This document shows positions 7,608-11,723 of a stretch of DNA of 11,867 bases, piece after piece. The notes beneath the pieces were generated by a model. That model did not search any database and had not been told where the DNA came from. It worked only from the letters and a program-made list of their open reading frames with translations. Source of the stretch: JAZSQT01 sp045538075 (GTDB lineage Bacteria > Chrysiogenota > Deferribacteres > Deferribacterales > Mucispirillaceae); the NCBI GenBank assembly GCA_045538075.1, contig JAZSQT010000154.1:1-11867 (forward strand), given 5' to 3'. The stretch's first letter is position 1, and every line of letters begins with the position of its first letter. A program made the position numbers and the translations under genes.

Positions 7608-8408
7608 TTAATCTTCAAACTCCAACTTTTCACTAGAATTTACTGAGTCTGCAACTTTAATACTATCTAAAATAACATTAATTGTTGTGTCAGTTTGTCT
7701 TTCACTAAGACCATACCAATCACCAAGCATTTTATTTGCTTTAAGTCTTGTTTCTTCGTTTTTAGTATTTTGCATAGTATCAATTGTTGTTTTAACTATC
7801 ATTTGTCTTATTTCTTCATCTTCACCAATAAAGTATTTAACTAATTTATTATTAGCGTTTTTTATTTTATCTCCGTTAATAACACTTAATGCTTTTCTAT
7901 GTATTTTAAAGAATGTTTGTGCGTCGTAAAATTCGAATAAACCTAAAGTTGTACCACCTTTAACAAATGTCTTGTCATACCCATAATCTTCTTCAAACTT
8001 TTTACGTTCTTCTTTAGTAATAAATCTACCATATTTAGGATAATCTTCATTAGGTATAAACGCTAACATATAGCTTAAATCCATATTTAGATAAGGAGAT
8101 AGCATAAAATCTTTGTCAACATAATTAATTGAATTATATAATATAAAGAATACTTGCTCTTTAGCATTTAATGTATCTAAAATATCGCCATAATCTACTT
8201 CTTTGTTTTCTGAAACACTCATTAAAACCTTATCTCCTTTCTTAAATCCAAAATTTTTTTCTTCTGCATACTCTAAGTAACCATTTATTTTAGCCATTTT
8301 ATACATCAAAAAATCATCTACACATCTATCAAACTCTCTCTTTTTTAGTAAGAATTTACCTTGATGTATTGCTTCAATAGTCTTCTTCTTTATATAAATT
8401 GGTATCAT
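7608..8408 (-). CDS. terS: Probable terminase small subunit (266 aa)
   Basis: This is the first gene of the late operon and the gene directly before terL, the normal place for the DNA-recognition subunit. The C-terminal part contains RLKANKMLGDWYGLSE (about residues 221-236), much like the 'RlkA.e.Lgk..gl.' helix near the end of many small terminase subunits, followed by an Ile/Asp-rich tail that could be an oligomerisation or TerL-binding segment. The N-terminal 200 residues are not recognised and make the protein longer than the usual 150-200 aa. The ATG at 8408 has an AAAGGAG site with a 7-nt gap. The call combines one motif with gene order. Confidence 0.72.
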   Translation of the reverse strand: MIPIYIKKKTIEAIHQGKFLLKKREFDRCVDDFLMYKMAKINGYLEYAEEKNFGFKKGDKVLMSVSENKEVDYGDILDTLNAKEQVFFILYNSINYVDKDFMLSPYLNMDLSYMLAFIPNEDYPKYGRFITKEERKKFEEDYGYDKTFVKGGTTLGLFEFYDAQTFFKIHRKALSVINGDKIKNANNKLVKYFIGEDEEIRQMIVKTTIDTMQNTKNEETRLKANKMLGDWYGLSERQTDTTINVILDSIKVADSVNSSEKLEFED

Positions 8409-8421
8409 AAACTTACTCCTT

Positions 8422-8457
8422 TGCCCCTAGTATAACACCTTTTCTTCACTTTGTCAA
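8422..8457 (-). promoter_or_regulatory. Late promoter for the packaging/head operon
   Basis: On the minus strand TTGACA (8452-8457) is followed after 17 nt by TATACT (8429-8434). The predicted start of transcription is near 8422, inside or next to the AAAGGAG of the first gene, so the leader would be only about 14 nt. The spacer begins with AAAGTGAA, giving CAAAGTGA across the -35, which also occurs elsewhere in the window. Such a strong promoter is odd for a late gene unless it is repressed or normally held off. Confidence 0.8.
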
Positions 8458-8486
8458 GAGTTTACTTTACTTTTTTTAAAAAATGC

Positions 8487-8510
8487 AAAAAAACCAGCAA
8501 CTAAACTGGT
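8487..8510 (-). terminator. Intrinsic terminator of candidate small RNA C
   Basis: On the minus strand ACCAG/CTGGT (arms at 8506-8510 and 8493-8497, 8-nt loop) is followed at once by seven T (8493-8487). It isolates the small-RNA region from the terminase promoter about 30 bp downstream. Confidence 0.75.
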
Positions 8511-8648
8511 CTCCTTGCAATATATATAGAAAGTTGTTAAATATAAGATAAAAGAATCAAGAGGGGATTAACAAAAAGCAAAACATTGCAATATAATATA
8601 TGTAAATAAGAAGCGAATAATAAAGTTCTCAACGTTCTTTCATCTTAC
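8487..8648 (-). ncRNA. Candidate small RNA C (about 160 nt), upstream of the terminase promoter
   Basis: A promoter at 8655-8683 predicts a transcript starting near 8648, and an intrinsic terminator ends it near 8487. No ORF longer than about 10 codons with a ribosome-binding site lies inside. The RNA carries a C-rich segment (CCCCTCTT at 8566-8559) of the kind Gram-positive regulatory RNAs use to pair with Shine-Dalgarno sequences. It is complementary over 8 nt to AAGAGGGG in candidate RNA A. The repeated ATATTGCAA occurs twice in the body. Existence is inferred from promoter plus terminator; no known RNA family is recognised. Confidence 0.5.
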
Positions 8649-8654
8649 ACTACT

Positions 8655-8683
8655 ATTATACACTATTTACTAACTATTATCAA
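8655..8683 (-). promoter_or_regulatory. Promoter of candidate small RNA C
   Basis: On the minus strand TTGATA (8678-8683) and a perfect TATAAT (8655-8660) are separated by exactly 17 nt. There is no gene start between this promoter and the terminator at 8487-8510, so it appears to drive a short noncoding transcript. Confidence 0.7.
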
Positions 8684-8700
8684 ACTTTATGCTTTAAAAT

Positions 8701-8734
8701 GTAAAAAAGACCCTCGCCAAAAGGTCCTTCTTAC
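8701..8734 (-). terminator. Intrinsic terminator of candidate small RNA B
   Basis: The arms at 8723-8734 and 8701-8712 form a 12-bp stem that is fully paired only in minus-strand RNA, where two positions become G-U wobbles; the plus strand has A-C mismatches. The 3' arm ends in GGTC and six T. This directionality supports leftward transcription through 8701-8840. Confidence 0.75.
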
Positions 8735-8840
8735 ATAATTGCACAAAAATGAAATCAAATAAAGTTGTACTAAAAAATCAGGAAATAATTTATGAAAGAT
8801 GGGATGTCTAAAATTAATATGCCCGAATTAATCCTTAGAC
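8701..8840 (-). ncRNA. Candidate small RNA B (about 140 nt) with 5' hairpin
   Basis: A strong promoter at 8847-8875 places the start near 8840, directly at the foot of a hairpin. That hairpin has TGTCTAA/TTAGACA (8835-8841 with 8805-8811) enclosing ATTAAT/ATTAAT around an 8-nt loop, 13 bp in all. A single-stranded U/A-rich middle with a UCCC motif follows, then the terminator at 8701-8734. No start codon opens more than two codons. The 5' hairpin starting exactly at the predicted first nucleotide is typical of stabilised small RNAs. No known family is recognised. Confidence 0.55.
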
Positions 8841-8846
8841 ACCTAT

Positions 8847-8875
8847 ATTATATCATACTATTTAATATATGGCAA
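8847..8875 (-). promoter_or_regulatory. Promoter of candidate small RNA B
   Basis: On the minus strand TTGCCA (8870-8875), 17 nt and TATAAT (8847-8852), with an extended -10 TG one base upstream. The 13-mer AGTATGATATAAT here is identical to the one at 9041-9053. Confidence 0.75.
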
Positions 8876-8887
8876 TTCATTAGCAAT

Positions 8888-8912
8888 AAAAAAAGGGTTT
8901 TACCCCTCTTTT
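8888..8912 (-). terminator. Intrinsic terminator for the zinc-finger/membrane-protein unit and small RNA A
   Basis: On the minus strand AAAAGAGGG pairs with CCCTTTTTT (8904-8912 with 8889-8897) across a 6-nt loop. The stem is 9 bp with one G-U wobble that exists only in minus-strand RNA, ending in seven T. Confidence 0.75.
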
Positions 8913-9034
8913 GACCTCTTTAGTTGATATTGTAGGAATGTTATTCAAAGAAATTATTGTTTGTTGATTTTTTAAAAAAGACGAAATTTTACCTTTATAA
9001 ATAGAATGTTTGTTTTTATCAACTAAATAGTAGC
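8888..9034 (-). ncRNA. Candidate small RNA A (about 147 nt) closed by an 11-bp end helix
   Basis: An extended -10 promoter at 9041-9053 predicts a start near 9034, and the RNA would end at the terminator 8888-8912. TTTAGTTGATA (9027-9017) near the 5' end is perfectly complementary to TATCAACTAAA (8929-8919) just before the terminator, so the two ends would be held together around an 87-nt A/U-rich loop. There is no ATG in the transcript. It could also be just the 3' untranslated region of the membrane-protein gene, since the same terminator serves both. The long perfect closing helix argues for a structured RNA. Confidence 0.45.
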
Positions 9035-9040
9035 ACATAA

Positions 9041-9053
9041 ATTATATCATACT
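9041..9053 (-). promoter_or_regulatory. Extended -10 promoter of candidate small RNA A
   Basis: The minus-strand 13-mer AGTATGATATAAT is identical to the -10 region of small RNA B. The TG(A)TATAAT arrangement is an extended -10 element, but the -35 position (AAGGCA, 9064-9069) is poor. The TGA of the membrane-protein gene's stop codon forms part of the element. Confidence 0.45.
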
Positions 9054-9415
9054 TTTTTTTTCTTGCCTTTAAATATGCTCTTAAACTTCCTTTTTATTGT
9101 CTCTTTATCTCTTCTCGCTTCTTCCATAAGTCTATCTAAATGCTCTGCTGTCTTTTTATCATTCTTAAATAACTTAATATTAAGCCATATTGCTATTGGT
9201 ATTTGAAAGAAATTCTCATTGCAAAATGGTGTCCATAGTAGTCCGTAAAAGCCTATGCAGAAGCTGTATAACCAAGTTATTTTAAACAACATACCTAGCA
9301 CGATTCCTAAGTATAACAGTATATGCCAACTCCACGCTATTAGGTAGCATACTAAAAATCTCCACGATAAAAACGGTCTAATGTATACTTTTATCTTTCT
9401 AAAAAAGTTCTTCAT
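9047..9415 (-). CDS. Small membrane protein of unknown function (122 aa)
   Basis: This is a basic N-terminus (KNFFRKIKVYIR) followed by two probable membrane segments (about residues 17-43 and 47-62) and a third amphipathic or membrane-embedded stretch (68-84) after LWTPFCNE. A cytoplasmic Lys/Arg/Glu-rich helix follows (85-122, ending KGKKKKV). Short proteins with this 'LWTP..' turn and charged tail are common in mobile elements of Bacillota, but I know no function. The gene overlaps the upstream zinc-finger gene by 17 nt with a weak ribosome-binding site, so translation is probably coupled. Both genes form one unit with its own promoter and terminator. A superinfection-exclusion role is possible; nothing in the sequence proves it. 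The stop is TGA. Confidence 0.75.
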   Translation of the reverse strand: MKNFFRKIKVYIRPFLSWRFLVCYLIAWSWHILLYLGIVLGMLFKITWLYSFCIGFYGLLWTPFCNENFFQIPIAIWLNIKLFKNDKKTAEHLDRLMEEARRDKETIKRKFKSIFKGKKKKV

Positions 9416-9623
9416 ATTCTTTTTCTCTTTCTCTTAACCTTTTATTATTCTTTAAAAATAATTTAATATCACTGAATGTTCTTTTCTTCTTCTTACAGTA
9501 GTATGCCTCATCATAATATTTGATTACTCTATCTCCTGTGTATGTTTTATACTTTTTCTCCACCATTCTTACACTATGTTCTTTATCACAAAATGGACAA
9601 TGCACTATAATCTTTTCACTCAT
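9399..9623 (-). CDS. Small YgiT-type zinc-finger-like protein (74 aa)
   Basis: I start this gene at the ATG at 9623 because AAGGAG lies 7 nt before it and the promoter's -10 lies just upstream. A longer reading to 9665 would run through the promoter. The sequence has CPFC (Cys9, Cys12), a central YKTYTGDRVIKYYDEAYYC (25-43, Cys43) and RTF (48-50). This matches the layout of YgiT/MqsA-type zinc-finger domains (CxxC, then two beta strands, then YYC). The usual fourth Cys is not seen; His8 or His16 might complete a metal site. The C-terminus is a charged helix (about 52-74). There is no helix-turn-helix, so it is not a full MqsA antitoxin. The function is unknown. Confidence 0.75.
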   Translation of the reverse strand: MSEKIIVHCPFCDKEHSVRMVEKKYKTYTGDRVIKYYDEAYYCKKKKRTFSDIKLFLKNNKRLREREKEYEELF

Positions 9624-9639
9624 ACTGTATCTCCTTCTT

Positions 9640-9675
9640 CTATAAAAGTATACCATAGACACCACTATATGTCAA
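9640..9675 (-). promoter_or_regulatory. Promoter of the zinc-finger/membrane-protein unit
   Basis: On the minus strand TTGACA (9670-9675), 17 nt and TATACT (9647-9652) with an extended TGG before the -10. The predicted start near 9640 leaves a leader of about 17 nt with AAGGAG inside it. The layout closely mirrors the terminase promoter (same hexamers, same spacing, same very short leader). Confidence 0.8.
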
Positions 9676-10009
9676 GCCTAAATGCCTCTTCAAAAAATAT
9701 AGGATTCAGTTTTTCACATTTCTATACGCAACACCCCCCTATTAAAAATTCTCATTCTCACAGAGCCCGAAATTTATTTTTTGCATAATTACTCAACTCA
9801 TCTTCTCTCAGACTCTAAAATGAACTTTTCTTCCTTAAGTTTTTTACCACTTTTTCTAGGTTCTACTTACCTTTTTTAGCAATTCCCAAAATCTTCTATT
9901 TTAAGCATTTTTCTACTACCTTTCACTTCAAGCATTTCGCTTTAAGCACTTTAAAACCTCTATTTCCCTACGTGTTAGACACTTTTTTACTATTTTTTTT
10001 GTTTAAAAT
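9676..10009. other. Gene-free pyrimidine-rich stretch
   Basis: No frame on either strand gives a credible gene; stops are dense in all minus frames. The plus strand is strongly C/T-rich (long runs of T and C with few G), especially from 9780 on. CACTTT occurs at 9848, 9947 and 9980. It lies between the leftward and rightward transcription units and may be part of a control or replication region. Confidence 0.6.
9900..9951. repeat. Three copies of TTYAAGCAYTT
   Basis: Eleven-base repeats lie at 9900-9910 (TTTAAGCATTT), 9927-9937 (TTCAAGCATTT) and 9941-9951 (TTTAAGCACTT), all in the same direction. Short iterated sites in noncoding DNA can be initiator- or regulator-binding sites. No binding protein can be named. 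Confidence 0.5.
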
Positions 10010-10140
10010 CCCTCTTTTTTCCTTCAATTTCACCTACTAGCAAAGTGATAGAAGAGGGAAAGGGGTGAAAAATAGTGCAAAGGTCTGCCTAACCCCGATT
10101 CGCCATTTCTTAACCCTACCACTGATACCCCTGGGGGGTT
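10010..10140. other. GC-rich island with interleaved inverted repeats
   Basis: This stretch is clearly richer in G and C than its surroundings. On the plus strand CCCTCTT (10010-10016) pairs with AAGAGGG (10052-10058), and TTTCACC (10028-10034) pairs with GGTGAAA (10064-10070). The order a-b-a'-b' is that of an H-type pseudoknot. AGGGGT..AGTG (10061-10077) can also pair with CACT..ACCCCT (10120-10132), and ACCCC/GGGGT (10127-10139) forms a local hairpin. No ORF and no tRNA fold is seen. It could be a structured RNA, an origin element or a protein-binding site. Confidence 0.4.
10038..10050 (+). promoter_or_regulatory. Upstream copy of operator-like 13-mer
   Basis: TAGCAAAGTGATA differs at one base from TAGCAAAGTGCTA, which lies inside the rightward promoter at 11012-11024. 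It may be a second binding site for the same regulator, about 970 bp away. Confidence 0.35.
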
Positions 10141-10205
10141 TGTATTCGTTGTCCACTTTTTAAGTTGCCGCTTTTGCTTGGTTTTACTTATATATTTTAA
10201 TGATT

Positions 10206-10239
10206 TTCATATGGTATGAAGTACTATCATAGAGTATGA
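10206..10239. promoter_or_regulatory. Two tandem operator-like dyads, 20 bp centre to centre
   Basis: TTCATA-TGG-TATGAA (10206-10220) is a perfect 15-bp dyad. TCATA-GAG-TATGA (10227-10239) has the same half-site and the same 3-bp centre. Their centres (10213 and 10233) are 20 bp apart, about two helical turns, so a dimeric regulator could bind both on one face. No matching promoter overlaps them. Confidence 0.45.
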
Positions 10240-10283
10240 ACAGATGAATACATATACTTATCAATTTCAAACGCTGTGATAAT

Positions 10284-10359
10284 GGTTATATATAGTGATG
10301 TATAATTAATAATATATTATGACTAATTAATGGTACAGTTTGAACGTATAACCAATTAG
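10284..10359. repeat. Interleaved inverted repeats
   Basis: GGTTATA (10284-10290) pairs with TATAACC (10347-10353), and CTAATT (10323-10328) pairs with AATTAG (10354-10359). The order is again a-b-a'-b', so an RNA could form a pseudoknot or switch between two folds. The arms are short and AT-rich, so chance is possible. Confidence 0.3.
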
Positions 10360-10754
10360 CACTCATAGTATCGTATTGCTATATAGTTTTAATATCAAAA
10401 TACATTTATTATACATATTTTATAATCATTGAAATTTGGTTGTTTTTTGGTGCTTGTTTTATTGTCAATTTAGTAAACTAAACTCTATCTTTTTTAACAA
10501 TTTATACATCTGATGTAACCCCTCTGTAATCGTTTGAAATTTAAAAACCTTGATAATTAATCACTCGCACGATTTTAAAACGCTTTAATACACTATATAT
10601 TTATATAATCAAACTAATTTTTTAAGTGTTTTTTCTGTCTTTTTTGGTTGTTTGGTGTTGACCTTAAAAATCACGCTTTTTTTGATTTGCACCCCATAAT
10701 CAGTATAATTATATACAACATACTAAAACGTTTAAAAATGCCCCGTTTTTTCGC

Positions 10755-10955
10755 CTCATTTTACGCTTTCATACTCACTTTATATCTTGTTTAAATGTCA
10801 TAAATTTTTAGACCTATATATTTATTATACTTGTTTATGTAGTACTCATTTTTTGTGATTTTTTCTTCATTTTTTATCAATTCTTAATTTATCTAAGTAA
10901 ACCCTCACTTTTTTGATGTTTTTTCTTCTTGCTCCAAGCCTCAAAATCTCACTTT
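10755..10955. repeat. Five copies of CTCAYTTT
   Basis: Copies lie at 10755, 10774, 10845, 10904 and 10948, all in the same direction within 201 bp. Three of the five contain CACTTT, the hexamer that recurs through the gene-free region. Read on the minus strand the motif is AAARTGAG. This may be an array of binding sites. Confidence 0.4.
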
Positions 10956-10999
10956 TTAAAATTTTTTTGTAATTTTTTTTGCTTTTTTAAATAAAACTA

Positions 11000-11028
11000 T
11001 TGACATATAAATAGCAAAGTGCTATAAT
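11000..11028 (+). promoter_or_regulatory. Rightward (early-type) promoter with overlapping palindrome
   Basis: TTGACA (11000-11005) and TATAAT (11023-11028) are both perfect consensus with a 17-nt spacer. The predicted start is near 11035. The palindrome TAGC-AAAGT-GCTA (11012-11024) covers the spacer and the first two bases of the -10, a natural place for a repressor operator. This drives the 104-aa gene and whatever follows. Confidence 0.85.
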
Positions 11029-11034
11029 GGTGAT

Positions 11035-11195
11035 ACATTTGGTTGTTTTTGAGTTTGAAAAAACGGACAAAAAACTTGTTCTTATTTCTGAAAAAACTTA
11101 AAATTTCCAAATAGTAAAAACGGACATATTATATATTATTTATTTATTAATATGTTAAACTAAAAAAATTTATTAAATAAAGGAGTTAAAAAACC
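11035..11195 (+). promoter_or_regulatory. Long 5' leader with direct repeats
   Basis: The predicted leader of about 160 nt is far longer than the 14-17 nt leaders of the leftward units. It contains AAAAACGGACA twice (11059-11069 and 11116-11126, 57 nt apart) and a related AAAAACGGGC recurs at 11763-11772. No strong hairpin or terminator is seen. A control element in the RNA is possible but unproven. Confidence 0.4.
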
Positions 11196-11510
11196 ATGAC
11201 AAACGAACAAATTAAAAACTATTTAAGCCAAAGGGGCGACATCGAATTATTGAAAGATTTAAACCTAATTATTTTTAATGATAAAAAGTTATATGATAAT
11301 TATATATTAAATATTGTAAACTTTTTCAAAAAGTACACAAAACGAAACGACTTTCAAAAAATCCAATTTTTACAATTAATTAAAAATAACATTGATCAAA
11401 TGCTTAATGATAAAACTTTAAATATGTATGGTTATAATAAAAATAATGTTTCAGTTGTAAATCGTTACCACTTAGCAAACGTTATTTATAATTATATTTT
11501 AGAATTTTAA
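11196..11510 (+). CDS. Hypothetical helical early protein (104 aa)
   Basis: I do not recognise this protein. It starts MTNEQIKNYLSQRGDIELL, is rich in Asn, Lys, Ile, Leu and Tyr, has no Cys and no signal peptide or membrane segment, and looks largely alpha-helical (for example about residues 32-48 and 50-74). The ATG at 11196 follows AAAGGAG (11179-11185) with a 10-nt gap, somewhat long. It is the first gene after the strongest promoter in the window, on the strand opposite to the structural genes. Early phage genes in this position often encode host-takeover or anti-defence proteins, but there is no sequence evidence for that here. Confidence 0.75.
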   Translation: MTNEQIKNYLSQRGDIELLKDLNLIIFNDKKLYDNYILNIVNFFKKYTKRNDFQKIQFLQLIKNNIDQMLNDKTLNMYGYNKNNVSVVNRYHLANVIYNYILEF

Positions 11511-11535
11511 TGTTTATAAATAAGGGGTTTAAAAA

Positions 11536-11660
11536 ATGACTATAAAAGAATTATAAACAAAATGGAAAATCAATATATAGATAAAAAAGTAAGTTATAAT
11601 ATTATTTATAAAAATAATTTAAGAGATAAGGTTTTAAAAGCAAATATAATAAATTATTAA
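11536..11660 (+). pseudogene. Frame-broken mini-gene (about 41 aa if rejoined)
   Basis: AAGGGG (11522-11527) sits 8 nt before an ATG at 11536 that reads only MTIKEL before TAA. In the -1 frame, from just after that point, the sequence reads INKMENQYIDKKVSYNIIYKN and onward to IINY and TAA at 11660. Joined, MTIKEL-INKMENQYID reads as one normal protein, so a single-base loss near 11551-11556 is the simplest explanation. Alternatively, translation may restart at the ATG at 11562 (32 aa) without its own ribosome-binding site. No slippery heptamer is seen. The function is unknown. Confidence 0.4.
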
Positions 11661-11720
11661 TTCAACTATTGATTAAGTACATCACTTAAAAAAAGTGGTG
11701 TTCTTGCTTGAGTAGTTGAA
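11661..11720 (+). ncRNA. Long three-part RNA hairpin after the early genes
   Basis: TTCAACTA/TAGTTGAA (11661-11668 with 11713-11720), TTAAG/CTTGA (11673-11677 with 11707-11711) and CATCACTT/AAGTGGTG (11680-11687 with 11693-11700, AAAAA loop) nest into one hairpin of 21 bp. Two pairs are G-U wobbles only in plus-strand RNA, so the structure is made by rightward transcription. It begins right after the stop at 11660. There is no T tract directly after it, so it is more likely a processing, stability or protein-binding element than a terminator. Confidence 0.5.
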
Positions 11721-11723
11721 AAT

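Larger units (their letters stand above)
10141..10999. other. Long AT-rich gene-free region
   Basis: About 860 bp without a gene on either strand. It holds tandem dyads (10206-10239), interleaved inverted repeats (10284-10359), a dyad TTTAGT-AA-ACTAAA (10469-10482), direct repeats TTTGGTTGTTT and CTCAYTTT, and many T runs. A weak plus-strand promoter-like pair (TTGATT-16-TATAAT, 10682-10709) precedes no gene. The combination of AT-richness and iterated sites suits a replication origin or regulatory region, but nothing diagnostic is present. Confidence 0.5.
10435..11048 (+). repeat. Three dispersed copies of TTTGGTTGTTT
   Basis: Exact 11-base copies lie at 10435-10445, 10643-10653 and 11038-11048. 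The first two continue with similar GGTG(C)TTG sequence. The third sits at the predicted start of the rightward transcript. They are unlikely to be simple T-run noise because each carries three G at fixed positions. Confidence 0.4.

Noticed and set aside
8487..9034. Membership of the region in the large phage RNA families GOLLD or ROOL
   Set aside because: Those RNAs are several hundred nucleotides long; here terminators divide the region into pieces of about 150 nt.
1..9415. Alternative genetic code (TGA as Trp), considered because the DNA is so AT-rich
   Set aside because: Trp is read from TGG throughout, long genes contain no in-frame TGA, and TGA ends the membrane-protein gene at 9047.
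9728..9740. C-run at 9732-9739 as a cos site
   Set aside because: A single C-run after CGCAACA is no evidence for cohesive ends; it is not adjacent to terS and no flanking symmetry is seen.
9576..9788. Plus-strand open frame of 70 codons
   Set aside because: It runs antisense across the zinc-finger gene start and its promoter, has no ribosome-binding site, and has a His/Ser-rich composition unlike the phage proteins.
10093..10104. T-loop-like CGATTCG within a GC-rich stretch, possible tRNA
   Set aside because: No acceptor, D or anticodon stems can be formed around it on either strand.
10682..10709. Plus-strand promoter TTGATT-16-TATAAT
   Set aside because: The -35 is weak and no gene, structured RNA or clear terminator follows; kept only as a note in the region entry.
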